A DNA stretch of 32,013 bases from Armatimonadota bacterium (lineage in GTDB: Bacteria > Armatimonadota > JAAZEB01), in contig JACQGM010000134.1 in NCBI GenBank assembly GCA_016199585.1, forward strand, positions 1 through 32,013. Direction: 5' to 3'. The notes beneath the pieces are model-generated. The model saw only the letters and a list, made by a program, of their open reading frames with translations, was not told where the DNA came from and made no database searches. Within the stretch, counting starts at the first letter, position 1. Each line of letters starts with the position of its first letter. Positions 22,819 to 30,754 of the stretch are shown here, in pieces. The position numbers and the translations under genes were made by a program.

Positions 22819-25512
22819 CTATGCCGACCGCGGCGCGGCGCGCTCCGCGTGCTCGTGGCACGCCGGCGCGGCCATTGCGCACTCCCCGCCGCAGGCGCAG
22901 GCCTCGTCGGCGGGAGCGGCGTGGCCGGCGCGCGCCCGCCCCGAGGGGAGGCGCCGCGCGGCGCGCAGCAGCCGCAGTCCGTTCGCGGTGACGATCAGCG
23001 AGGTGCCCGTGTCCGCCAGCACGGCCAGCCAGAGGGTGATCGCCCCCAGGAAGGTGGCCGCCACGAAGGCCGCCTTCACCGCGACCGCGAAGGCGATGTT
23101 CTGGCGGATGATCCGCACCGTGCGCCGACTCAGCCCCAGCACGTAGGGGATCCGCGACAGATCGTCGGACATGAGCGCCGCGTCGGCGGTCTCCAGCGCC
23201 ACATCGGTGCCCATGGCGCCCATGGCGATGCCCACGGTGGCGGCCGCCAGAGCCGGGGCGTCATTGACGCCGTCGCCCACCATCGCCGTGCGCCCATAGC
23301 GACGCAGCAGGTCGTGTACCGCCTCCACCTTCTGCTGGGGCAGCAGCTCCGCGCGGTACTCGTCCACGCCGATCTCGCGCGCCACGGCCGCCGCGGTGCC
23401 GGCGTTGTCGCCCGTGAGCATCACCGTGTGCTCGACCCCCAGGGCCTTCAGGGCGCGGATGGCGTCACGCGCCGCCGCGCGTGGCCGATCCGCCGCCAGA
23501 ATGAGGCCAACCAGCTCCGTCTCCGTGCCGAGCAAGAGGACCGTGCGCCCCCGCGCCTGTTCGGCCGCGATCCGCTCGCGCACGCCATCCACCGGCACAC
23601 CGATCCGCTCGAAGAGGCCCGGCCGGCCGACGTAGCACACTTCCCCGTCGATGCGCGCGCGGGCCCCCTGGCCGGTGATCGACTCGAAATCGCTCAACTT
23701 GGGCCAGCGCACCCCCTCGAAGTACGCCTTGCGCAGGATGGCCTCCGCAAGGGCGTGCTCCGAGCGCGACTCTACGGCGGCAGCCAGGCTCAGCACCTGC
23801 TCCGGCGACCGCCCGTCCAGGGGCACGATCTCCAGGATCTCCGGCGCTCCCTGCGTCAGCGTGCCGGTCTTGTCGAACGCCACCACGCGCACCCGCCCGA
23901 TCTCCTCCAGGTGCGCGCCGCCTTTCACCAGCACGCCGCTGCGCGCCGCCGCCGAGATGGCCGAGACCACCGAGACGGGAGTGGAGATGACGAGGGCGCA
24001 CGGGCAGGAGATGATCAGGAGCGCGAGCGCCCGGTAGAACCAGACATCGAACGACGCCCCGAACGCGAGCGGCGGCACGGCGGCCAGCAGCACGGCCAGG
24101 AGGATGACCGCTGGCGTGTAGACGCGCGCGAAGCGGTCCACGAACTGCTCGGAGCGCGCCTTCTGCGCCTGCGCTTCCTCCACCAGGCGGATGACGCGGG
24201 CGAGAGTCGTGTCCGCGTACTCCTTGTTGATGAGGACTTCCAGCGCGCCGCGCCCGTTGATGCTGCCGCTGTAGACATCGTCGCCGACGCTCTTCTCCGC
24301 GGGCAGCGGCTCGCCGGTGATCGGCGCCTCGTTGACGGAGGAGAACCCGGAGACGACGGTACCGTCCAGGGCCACGCGCTCGCCGGGTCTTATCACCATC
24401 ACTTCGCCGGGGCGGATCTCCTGCACGGGCAGCGTCAACTCCTGGCCGTCGCGGCGCACCACCGCCTGCTCCGGAGCCAGGCGCATCAACTCGCGGATGG
24501 CATTGCGGGTCCGGTCCATCGTGTACGACTCGAGCAGCTCCGCCACCGAGAAGAGGAAGACGACGGACGCGGCCTCGGCCCACTCACGGATGGCCAGGGC
24601 GCCGATGACGGCGATGACCATGAGGAAGTTGATGTCGGTCGTCAGGCGCGTGCGCAGGGCGACCCAGGCGCTGCGCACCACGTAGATGCCGCCCGCGAGG
24701 ATCGCCGCCAGGTAGAGGCTGCCCGCCACGGCTTCGGGCGCGCCGCCCACCTGCGCCAGGAACCCGCCGGCCGCCGCGATCCCGGAGAGCACGGTGAGGA
24801 GCAGCCGGGCGTTCTTCTCCCAGAAGGCGGGGATCTCCGGGTCGTGGGTCGGGTTGCCCTCCACGCGCACCTCGTAGCCCGCCTCGCGCACGGCGCGCGC
24901 CACGCGGTCGAGCGAGAGCGCCGCCGGGTCGTAGCTCACGTGGGCGCGGCCGGTCATAAAGTTGACCCCCGCGGAGCGGGCCCCGGGGAGGGCCATGATG
25001 GCGCGCTCCACCTTGCGCGCGCAGTCGGCGCAGTCCATGCCGCTGAGGTGGAAGACGCCGCTCTGGGTCGGCCCCTGCGCCTCCTCGACGCGGTAGCCAA
25101 GGCGCCCGACGGCACGGAGGATGGCAGCGCGTGAGGCGTGGCGCGAATCGTAGGCCACCGCCAGCCGCGCCGCGGCGAAGGAGACGGAGGCGTGCAGCAC
25201 TCCCGGAAGCCCGCTCACCACGCGCTCGACCTTCAGGGCGCAGTCCGGGCAATCCATGCCCCGCAGCACCAGGTTCTCGTGGGTCACGTGCTGCACCAGC
25301 GCGGCGCCCGCCGCCACGGCCGCGCGCTCGATCGCCTCCGGCGAGACCTGAGAGCCATCGTAGGTGAGCACGATCCGGCCCTCGCCGCGATCCACCTCGG
25401 CCGCCCGGACTCCCGGAACCTCCAGCAGGCGCGCCGTCAGATCCTCAGCGCAGCGCGCGCACTCCTCACCTCCGGGCAGCAGCACCGGCAGCAGCAAGCT
25501 CTTCGTCGCCAC
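22819..25512 (-). CDS. P1B-2-type zinc/cadmium/lead-exporting ATPase (ZntA/CadA-like) with three HMA domains
   Basis: 897 residues from a GTG at 25512 (GAGGAAG just upstream), overlapping the ArsR gene by 47 bases. Three N-terminal heavy-metal domains carry CARC (18-21), CPDC (88-91) and CADC (161-164). Then come the membrane helices, the TGEP loop, the CPC metal site in ISCPCALVISTP (C503, C505), the phosphorylated DKTGT (D547), TGDN and GDGVNDAPAL. The last helices NIAFAVAVKAAF and LADTGTSLIVTANGLRLLR have the asparagine, lysine and aspartate pattern of zinc/cadmium/lead pumps rather than copper pumps. The C-terminus is an extra Cys/His-rich tail (CACGGEC, CHEH) that may bind metal. It exports toxic divalent metal from the cytosol; the ArsR sensor just upstream controls it. 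Confidence 0.93.
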   Translation of the reverse strand: MATKSLLLPVLLPGGEECARCAEDLTARLLEVPGVRAAEVDRGEGRIVLTYDGSQVSPEAIERAAVAAGAALVQHVTHENLVLRGMDCPDCALKVERVVSGLPGVLHASVSFAAARLAVAYDSRHASRAAILRAVGRLGYRVEEAQGPTQSGVFHLSGMDCADCARKVERAIMALPGARSAGVNFMTGRAHVSYDPAALSLDRVARAVREAGYEVRVEGNPTHDPEIPAFWEKNARLLLTVLSGIAAAGGFLAQVGGAPEAVAGSLYLAAILAGGIYVVRSAWVALRTRLTTDINFLMVIAVIGALAIREWAEAASVVFLFSVAELLESYTMDRTRNAIRELMRLAPEQAVVRRDGQELTLPVQEIRPGEVMVIRPGERVALDGTVVSGFSSVNEAPITGEPLPAEKSVGDDVYSGSINGRGALEVLINKEYADTTLARVIRLVEEAQAQKARSEQFVDRFARVYTPAVILLAVLLAAVPPLAFGASFDVWFYRALALLIISCPCALVISTPVSVVSAISAAARSGVLVKGGAHLEEIGRVRVVAFDKTGTLTQGAPEILEIVPLDGRSPEQVLSLAAAVESRSEHALAEAILRKAYFEGVRWPKLSDFESITGQGARARIDGEVCYVGRPGLFERIGVPVDGVRERIAAEQARGRTVLLLGTETELVGLILAADRPRAAARDAIRALKALGVEHTVMLTGDNAGTAAAVAREIGVDEYRAELLPQQKVEAVHDLLRRYGRTAMVGDGVNDAPALAAATVGIAMGAMGTDVALETADAALMSDDLSRIPYVLGLSRRTVRIIRQNIAFAVAVKAAFVAATFLGAITLWLAVLADTGTSLIVTANGLRLLRAARRLPSGRARAGHAAPADEACACGGECAMAAPACHEHAERAAPRSA

Positions 25513-25915
25513 CGACTTCCTCGCCCTTTCTCTCGTCCGCGTCCGAAACCCGATGTCCGAGGTGTTCCAGCGCCTGGTCGAAGAGCGTGCGCACGTGCTC
25601 ATCGTCCAGGGAGTAGTACACCCGGCGGCCCTTGCGGCGCGGGCGCACGATGCGCAGCGACCGCAAGGTGCGGAGCTGATGGGAGACCGCCGAGACGCTC
25701 ACCCCGAGCAGCGCCGCCACGTCGCAGACGCAGAGCTCCGCCTGCGAGAGCGCGAAGAGAATCTTCACCCGCGTCGGGTCGCCCAGCGCCTGAAACGTCT
25801 CGGCCAGCCCGGCGAAGACGAAGCCGGGGAGCATCCGCTCCGCCACCACGTTCACTCGCTCCTGATCTACGTAGTGCGTCTCACACACTCCATCCCGCGC
25901 CGCGTCCGCATCCAT
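25466..25915 (-). CDS. ArsR/SmtB-family metal-sensing repressor
   Basis: 149 residues from the ATG at 25915 (GGAAGGA upstream). The longer frame, to 25966, starts inside the -10 box and is rejected. A winged helix-turn-helix follows LGDPTRVKIL, with recognition helix SVSAVSHQLRTLRS. Two metal sites known from the family both seem present: ELCVCD (C62, C64) with C11 and H14 at the N-terminus, as in CadC-type sensors, and DEH...HLGH in the last helix, matching the DxHx10HxxH pattern of zinc sensors. Metal should release it from the operator, allowing the pump gene to be read. The C-terminal 20 residues are an alanine/glutamate tail that runs into the overlapping ATPase start. Confidence 0.92.
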   Translation of the reverse strand: MDADAARDGVCETHYVDQERVNVVAERMLPGFVFAGLAETFQALGDPTRVKILFALSQAELCVCDVAALLGVSVSAVSHQLRTLRSLRIVRPRRKGRRVYYSLDDEHVRTLFDQALEHLGHRVSDADERKGEEVGGDEELAAAGAAARR

Positions 25916-25938
25916 CGCGAGTCCTTCCCCGAAAATAC

Positions 25939-25954
25939 TTGAACGATTGCTCAA
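25939..25954. promoter_or_regulatory. ArsR operator-like inverted repeat
   Basis: TTGAACGATTGCTCAA has TTGA/TCAA ends and pairs at 6 of 8 positions per arm, like SmtB/CadC-type operators. It lies just downstream of the -10 box, where binding would block transcription. Confidence 0.65.
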
Positions 25955-25964
25955 ATCTGCAAAC

Positions 25965-25994
25965 ATGATACCAGTCAGTGTGCCCGTCTGTCAA
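25965..25994 (-). promoter_or_regulatory. Promoter of the arsR-metal ATPase operon
   Basis: Minus-strand TTGACA (25994-25989), 18 bases, TATCAT (25970-25965). The start site falls near 25958, at the edge of the operator. Confidence 0.72.
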
Positions 25995-26084
25995 GGGGGA
26001 TTGGGGCGAGTTCGGGGGCATCCTCATCGCTCCGGCGCGTGCCCGGCCGGCGTCGGCTGTGCCACCGTGGGCTGCCGGGGTATC

Positions 26085-27389
26085 TCACCCGGCCGGTGGA
26101 TGGGCGAGCGTCGCCGGGTCCACCTCGCCGATGACGTAGAACGACCCGGTGATACAGATCAGGTCCTCCGGCTGCGCGATGGCGAGCGCGCGGCGCACCG
26201 CCTCCGGCACGGGCGTGACGGCCTCGACGCACGCCGCTTGCTGCCGGGCCGCCGCGGCTACCTGCTCGGCCGGCAGAGCGCGGGGGTTGTCCGCCGCGGT
26301 CGCGATCACCGCCGCGGCCCGGAGGGCCAGGGCGCCGACCACGTCGGCGGCGGAGTGGTCCTGCGAGATGCCGAGGACCAGGATGAGCCGCCGGTCGCCG
26401 TAGAGCTCGCGCAGCGCGGCGGCCAGCGCCTGCGCCGACGCGGCATTGTGGGCGGCGTCAATCATCACCAGCGGCGCGCGCCGCAGGATCTCCATCCGGC
26501 CCATCACCCGCGCCTTCGCGAGGCCGGCGCGCACGGCCGCCTCCGGGACGGCGCGTTCCACGGCGCTCAGCATGTCGAGGGCGGCGACGGCGGTGGCGGC
26601 GTTCTCCACCTGGAACTCCCCGGCCATCGGGGTGGTCAGGTCGCGGTATTCGCGCACCGGCGTCCGCACGCGGAAGCGCTGCCACCCCTCGCCGAAGGCC
26701 TCGCGCGTCACATCGAACTCCCGACCGATGCGCCAGATCGGCGCGCCCTGCGCCTGTGCCGCCCGCTCGATCACCGCCAGCGCCTCCGGGTGGCGCGCCG
26801 CCGTGACCACCGGGCGCCCAGGCTTGATGATCCCCGCCTTCTGCGCCGCGATCTCCGGGATGGTGTAGCCGAGGCGCTCCACGTGGTCGAGGCTGACGTT
26901 GGTGATCACTGAGACGAGGGGCGTGAGGACGTTGGTGGAGTCGTAGGTGCCGCCGAGGCCGACCTCGATCACGGCGACATCCACCGGCAGGCGCTCGAAG
27001 TGGAGGAACATCAGGAGGGTCTTCGCCTCGAACTCGGTGGGGTTGCCGAAGCCGGCGGCGGCCACCGCCTCGATGTGGGGGCGGATCTCGGTCATCAGCG
27101 CGGTGAACTCCGCGCCGGAGATCGGCTCCAGGTCTACCAGCACGCGCTCGCGCACGTCGTAGAGGTGGGGCTTGACGAAGCTCCCCACGCGCATCCCCGC
27201 GGCGCGCAGGATGTGCGAGAGCATCATCGTTACGGAGCCCTTGCCCTTGGTGCCGCCCACGTGCAGGGCCGGGATGCGATCCTCCGGGTGCCCGTAGCGC
27301 GCGCACAGCATCTGGATCCGCTCCAGGCTGAGCACCGAGCCGAAGCGGGAGAGGGAAGAGAGATAGGCGAGGGATTCTTGGAGGTTCAT
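26085..27389 (-). CDS. folC: Bifunctional folylpolyglutamate/dihydrofolate synthase
   Basis: 434 residues from the ATG at 27389, with AAAAGGA just upstream; a GTG five codons earlier lies on top of that ribosome site. The Mur-ligase-like ATPase shows the FolC P-loop VGGTKGKGSV, the strand with KPHLYDVRERV, the VIEVGLGGTYDSTNV motif, LDHVERLG, and the C-terminal MGRMEIL and DAAHN motifs. It adds glutamate to folates in the cytosol (dihydropteroate plus glutamate, and folylpolyglutamate tails). Length is normal for the family. It stands alone between a repeat-filled gap and the metal-resistance promoter. Confidence 0.95.
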   Translation of the reverse strand: MNLQESLAYLSSLSRFGSVLSLERIQMLCARYGHPEDRIPALHVGGTKGKGSVTMMLSHILRAAGMRVGSFVKPHLYDVRERVLVDLEPISGAEFTALMTEIRPHIEAVAAAGFGNPTEFEAKTLLMFLHFERLPVDVAVIEVGLGGTYDSTNVLTPLVSVITNVSLDHVERLGYTIPEIAAQKAGIIKPGRPVVTAARHPEALAVIERAAQAQGAPIWRIGREFDVTREAFGEGWQRFRVRTPVREYRDLTTPMAGEFQVENAATAVAALDMLSAVERAVPEAAVRAGLAKARVMGRMEILRRAPLVMIDAAHNAASAQALAAALRELYGDRRLILVLGISQDHSAADVVGALALRAAAVIATAADNPRALPAEQVAAAARQQAACVEAVTPVPEAVRRALAIAQPEDLICITGSFYVIGEVDPATLAHPPAG

Positions 27390-27421
27390 CTGCGTCCTTT
27401 TCACACGCCCGCTGATTCTAC

Positions 27422-27545
27422 AACCGCAGATACACGCGAATAGACGCGAATGGGCTCTGAAGTGGAGGCATCCCGTGGCCTGCGGTGGACCGCGGCGAGA
27501 GCCTGGTTCCTATCCATTCCCGTTCATTTGCGTTCATTCGCGGTT
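27422..27545. repeat. Inverted-repeat element (R3) between vapC and folC
   Basis: Arms 27422-27453 and 27514-27545 are reverse complements at 24 of 32 positions around a 60-base centre. Each arm is built of a 10-base unit used twice (ACGCGAATAG/ACGCGAATGG, and CGTTCATTTG/CGTTCATTCG). It fills the folC upstream region; its left edge abuts a possible -10 box TAGAAT (minus strand, 27420-27415). Confidence 0.7.
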
Positions 27546-27561
27546 AAGTGCGTCTGTAGGA

Positions 27562-27975
27562 CTAACGGATGAACCGGATGGGGCAGAGCGCCCGGACCGC
27601 GTCGTTGTCCAACTCATGGCGGTCGGTGGAGAGAAAGGTGCCGCCCACTCGCCGGGCCAGGGCGAGGCCGAAGCAGTCGGCTAGGGACACGCGCCGCTGA
27701 TCCGCCTTGATGCGGGCTAAGTCCTGCCAGAACGCGGGGTCGAAATCCGAGCGGAAGAGGTCCCCGGCCTCGGTCAGCCGGCGCAGCGCCCCTTGTGCGT
27801 GTTCCTCACCATGTGACCGCCGCGCATCATAGAACACCTCCGCCAGGTTGGCGCCGTGGGCGAAGATGGTGTTCTCCGGGTCCTCTGTCAAGGCGAGGAA
27901 CAGATCGCCGCCGGGTTCCCCACGCAGGAGGGCGATCATCGCGCCGGCATCGGCGACATGGATGGTGCCGCTCAT
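27562..27975 (-). CDS. vapC: VapC-type PIN-domain toxin
   Basis: 137 residues. The four PIN acidic residues are in place: D9 in VADAGAMIALLRGEPG, E46 in NLAEVFYD, D100 in SLADCFGLALA and D118 in STDRHELD. PIN toxins are magnesium-dependent ribonucleases that cut tRNA or rRNA when freed from their antitoxin. The start overlaps the upstream antitoxin stop by four bases, the normal arrangement. The reading frame is intact with no missing active-site residue, so the toxin is probably functional. Confidence 0.92.
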   Translation of the reverse strand: MSGTIHVADAGAMIALLRGEPGGDLFLALTEDPENTIFAHGANLAEVFYDARRSHGEEHAQGALRRLTEAGDLFRSDFDPAFWQDLARIKADQRRVSLADCFGLALARRVGGTFLSTDRHELDNDAVRALCPIRFIR

Positions 27976-28241
27976 GCGAGTTCCCCGTGCCGGCGGCGGT
28001 ACCGCTCCTCTTCGCGCTCGGTGTCTTCGTGCTTCTCGCGCAGGAAGTCGTCCACCGTGCGGCCATCCCCCTTCAGGTAGCCATAGGCGGCACGGGCCTT
28101 CGCCCGGCGCTCCTCCGGCGATACCGGGGCGGGCGCAGTCCCCTCGGGCAGCTTCAGCCCGCGCACCATGCGCTCCAGCACCAGCAGGTCACTCTCCGGC
28201 AAGTCCTCGATCAGGTTCCGGACCCTCTCCTTGGCGGTCAC
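27972..28241 (-). CDS. Antitoxin partner of VapC
   Basis: 89 residues from a GTG at 28241, with GGGAGGTGGAGAC upstream. The N-terminus (AKERVRNLIEDLPESDLLVL) is a helical segment of the kind used as DNA-binding or dimer region in small antitoxins; the charged C-terminus (DDFLREKHEDTEREEERYRR) would wrap the toxin. It overlaps both the upstream gene (GTGA) and vapC (ATGA). The family could not be named from sequence; the position and shape support the role. Confidence 0.8.
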   Translation of the reverse strand: MTAKERVRNLIEDLPESDLLVLERMVRGLKLPEGTAPAPVSPEERRAKARAAYGYLKGDGRTVDDFLREKHEDTEREEERYRRRHGELA

Positions 28242-28594
28242 GTCTCCACCTCCCTCGCATCCTCTCGTTCCACGTTCGCTGCCCCAGCGCGGGGTGCCCG
28301 CGGCTGCATCCCGGCCATCTGCAGGAGACGGTCGGAGCGGTTGCGGGCATAGAGCGCCAGCAGGGGGCGGGCCGGCTCCAGGGGCCACAGCCGCCGCCAA
28401 ACTCGCAGTTCGCGCTGCACCCCCGCCAGTTCGAGCAAGAGGTCTGGGGGCACGCGCGGCGCACTCCATTCGATGAATAGCATCGCCTCCCGCAGCGAGG
28501 CCGTGACCAACTCGTCGTACTGCGGCGAACCGGCCCGCGAGGCAATTCGCGCCATCGTGGAGGCGAGGTTGCCAAGCTGCCGCGGCCACTCCAT
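28238..28594 (-). CDS. Small unknown protein in the toxin-antitoxin unit
   Basis: 118 residues, helical (EWPRQLGNLASTMARIASRA, then FIEWSAPRVPPDLLLELAG). No family recognised. It ends inside the antitoxin start codon, so it is translated with it. The start is uncertain: the ATG at 28594 has no good ribosome site, while the frame stays open upstream (IDERALRERFQG) back to a GGAGGTGGG at the end of the previous gene, so a non-ATG start near 28636 is possible. It may be an accessory or regulatory component of the vapBC pair. Confidence 0.55.
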   Translation of the reverse strand: MEWPRQLGNLASTMARIASRAGSPQYDELVTASLREAMLFIEWSAPRVPPDLLLELAGVQRELRVWRRLWPLEPARPLLALYARNRSDRLLQMAGMQPRAPRAGAANVEREDAREVET

Positions 28595-28629
28595 GCCCTG
28601 GAAGCGCTCTCTCAGCGCGCGTTCATCTA

Positions 28630-28968
28630 TCAGCCCACCTCCAGCAACCGGCGCGCGATCCCCTCTATCCGCTCCCGCAGCGCGGGATCCTCGACCTCGA
28701 GTCCGAAGTTGCCCTGGCGCGGCCGGATGTTGATGAGCGACTCGAACGCCACCTTCCCCTCAAGCGGGTACCAATCGGCACCCCAGACGTCCTCCTGGCG
28801 GCTGCCATCTTCGAGCAACGCCTCCTCGCAGTCGGCGTGCAGCCCGGACCCGCCTGCCAGGAAGCCGCGAGCGACATCAACTGCGAGCTTGATCATGACG
28901 CCATCGAACGCCTCCGCCATTTGCTCCATCTGCGCCTGCGCTGTGGGTTCTCGGATGACTTGGACCAT
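28630..28968 (-). CDS. DUF5674-family protein
   Basis: 112 residues, ATG preceded by GAGAGGA. The central block (KLAVDVARGFLAGGSGLHAD, LLEDGSRQEDVWGADWYP) and the end (SLINIRPRQGNFGLEVEDPA) match, from memory, the DUF5674 family, small proteins of unknown function often found near toxin-antitoxin and mobile genes. It follows the broken nuclease gene by 12 bases and precedes the small unknown gene, in one minus-strand run. Confidence 0.7.
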   Translation of the reverse strand: MVQVIREPTAQAQMEQMAEAFDGVMIKLAVDVARGFLAGGSGLHADCEEALLEDGSRQEDVWGADWYPLEGKVAFESLINIRPRQGNFGLEVEDPALRERIEGIARRLLEVG

Positions 28969-28980
28969 AGCGGCGTCCTC

Positions 28981-29831
28981 TCATCGTGGGCCAGCCAACC
29001 TCAGCCACGGCTGCGGCGGTGACTGCACACTCCAGATCAGGCAGTTGGGACGAATGCACCACTGAGGTCGCCGTAGATAGGCAAACTGAGACACCGTTCC
29101 TGTGAGGGCTATCCCTTTCTCGCTGATGTAGTGTCGCTCCATCACCGAGAACGGATCATCCTCGCGGTGAGCGCTCGAACGGTAGAAGTGCACGAAATCC
29201 TCCAGGTCATCCTGGCGCCAGTACCACCCGCACCCGCAGAGAGCCAGCACAAAGGCATTGTTAGGTGCATCAAGCATCCCCTCGGCAATCTTGCCCTCGA
29301 GCTCCAAAGTGTACTCCAGCATTCGACTCCGAGCGGCGAACCACCCGTGCCAGATATCTCCTCCTTGCCCGTTCTCAAACAACACGACCTTGACAGCGTC
29401 TGGAATCCTGCCTGCTTGACGCACTGCTCAAACTGCTGCCAGCGATCTCCTGGCGATGGCCTGATCGTCTTTACGTCTATCCAGACTGTGATCCCATCCT
29501 TGGAGTGCGCCCGAAAGTCGATAGACTCTCCACAGGACGGGATACTGGGTTCGTATTCCAGACTTGCGAACCAGGGGCGCGTGCAGGACAGCATAGCATC
29601 CGCGACGCACATCTCGCTGTGAGTGTGGCCCGCCTCTGAGGAGCGATCTCGGCTCCACCCGTCAGACTCGACGCGACGGACTTGGTCCTGGAAGCGGCAG
29701 AGCAGACGCTTCCAGTCTTTGAAGCGTCCTTCGTCTGACGAAAACCGAGCAGAGAACACCTCGGTGACGGTCCTGGCGTACTCCTGGAACCTATCGACTT
29801 CCGCGGGGTGCATCGGCTTGCGGCTTCGCAT
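28981..29831 (-). pseudogene. PD-(D/E)XK-like nuclease gene with a frameshift
   Basis: Two frames together read as one protein of about 282 residues. The 5' part (29831 to about 29407, ATG at 29831 after AAGGGAG) has a nuclease-like core: D105 in ESIDF, then WIDVKT with D119 and K121. The 3' part continues in another frame with VKVVLFENGQGGDIW, RSRMLEYTLELEGKI and DLEDFVHFYRSSAH to the stop at 28981. Each part ends meaninglessly without the other. The break lies at a duplicated CAGG (minus strand; 29414-29407), and loss of one base, or of one 4-base unit, would explain it. No X-XXY-YYZ slip site is present, so programmed shifting is unlikely. Function unknown; a type II restriction or toxin-like nuclease fits. 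A sequencing error cannot be excluded. Confidence 0.7.
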
Positions 29832-29848
29832 ACCCACTCCCTTCGCAG

Positions 29849-29877
29849 ACCAGCGCCGTGGTCGGTCGCGCGCTGGT
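29849..29877 (-). terminator. Hairpin between the coiled-coil gene and the nuclease gene
   Basis: ACCAGCGC and GCGCTGGT are perfect 8-base arms around a 13-base loop, about 20 bases before the nuclease start. No T-run follows. It may attenuate rather than end transcription. Confidence 0.35.
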
Positions 29878-29928
29878 GCGGCTCTACCCCCGCAGCAACT
29901 CCAGGAGGCGGCGGCACACGGGGCGCGT

Positions 29929-30723
29929 TCACTGCCGGCCCCACTCGGCAACCGCCTCCTCCCAGAAGGCACTTACCCCGTCGTGCATCAGGACCACCTT
30001 CCGGTCGCGAGCCAGCTCCGCGGCGCCCTCGGTGGCGGACTGCCCCCCGACCAGGGCCACCGCGTGGAAGCCCGCCTGCCGGAGCAGCCCCGCGCGGCGC
30101 AGCGCGCGTTCCACATCGTGGCTGTCTACTACGGCGGAGACCTCGGCCACCAGCAGGATCTCCGGCGCGCCGGGGAGATGGCGGGGCCGGCCCTTGATCA
30201 GCAGGTGCACCCGCATCACCTCGCGGAGGTCCTCCGGCGACAGGTGCGCTTCCAGGGCGTCTTCCACGTCCCGGGGGGTGATCACCTGCAGGCGCCGCAG
30301 CAGGTGGCCCAGGTAGGCTGGAGCCCGCCTCTCCCATCGCATCTCCCACATCTCCCCCACCAGGCGGCCAACGGTGGTATCCAACTGGCCAACAGTGGCG
30401 TTCAGCAAGGCGATCTGTGCGTTGGTGCGCTCCTGTGCGACGATGAGGCTCTGTAGCCGCTCCTCGGTGCGCCGCTGCGCCTCCGTCAGCGCCTCCACCC
30501 GCTCCTCGGTGCGCCGCTGTGCCTCCGCAAGGGACGCCACGACACCGTCCAGGTGGGTGAGTCGCTCTTCGGCGCGCCGGTGTGACTCGGTGAGTGCGCG
30601 CACCGCACCCGGTAGGTCCAGCAGCTCATCGGTGAGCACCAGCCGGCGCACCTCAGCGCGCATCTCCGGGCTCTCATGCAACAGCCTTATCAAGTCGTGG
30701 TAGTCTTCGACGATGAAGGGCAT
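29929..30723 (-). CDS. Coiled-coil protein with degenerate nuclease-like C-terminal domain
   Basis: 264 residues; GAGAGGA stands 7 bases before the ATG. Residues 45-125 form a coiled coil with a 14-residue repeat (EAQRRTEERVEALT, EAQRRTEERLQSLI, VAQERTNAQIALLN). The C-terminal domain (VHLLIKGRPRHLPG, ILLVAEVSAVVDSHDVERAL, GFHAVALVGG) has the shape of the PD-(D/E)XK-like domains joined to coiled coils in many thermophile and Chloroflexi proteins (DUF3782-type), but the ExK position reads E-V-S, so catalysis is doubtful. It starts 31 bases after the valS stop and may be read through from it. Confidence 0.7.
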   Translation of the reverse strand: MPFIVEDYHDLIRLLHESPEMRAEVRRLVLTDELLDLPGAVRALTESHRRAEERLTHLDGVVASLAEAQRRTEERVEALTEAQRRTEERLQSLIVAQERTNAQIALLNATVGQLDTTVGRLVGEMWEMRWERRAPAYLGHLLRRLQVITPRDVEDALEAHLSPEDLREVMRVHLLIKGRPRHLPGAPEILLVAEVSAVVDSHDVERALRRAGLLRQAGFHAVALVGGQSATEGAAELARDRKVVLMHDGVSAFWEEAVAEWGRQ

Positions 30724-30754
30724 AGGACTATCCTCTCGTCACCTCGCCAACCCG

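Noticed and set aside
22798-25134. Plus-strand open frame of 778 codons opposite the metal ATPase gene
   Set aside because: It is the shadow of a well-supported P-type ATPase on the other strand; its product is low-complexity R/H/A/D-rich and has no motif. Long shadows are expected at this GC content.
29407-29414. Programmed -1 frameshift in the nuclease gene
   Set aside because: No heptameric slip sequence and no clear stimulatory structure just downstream; mutation or sequencing error is simpler.
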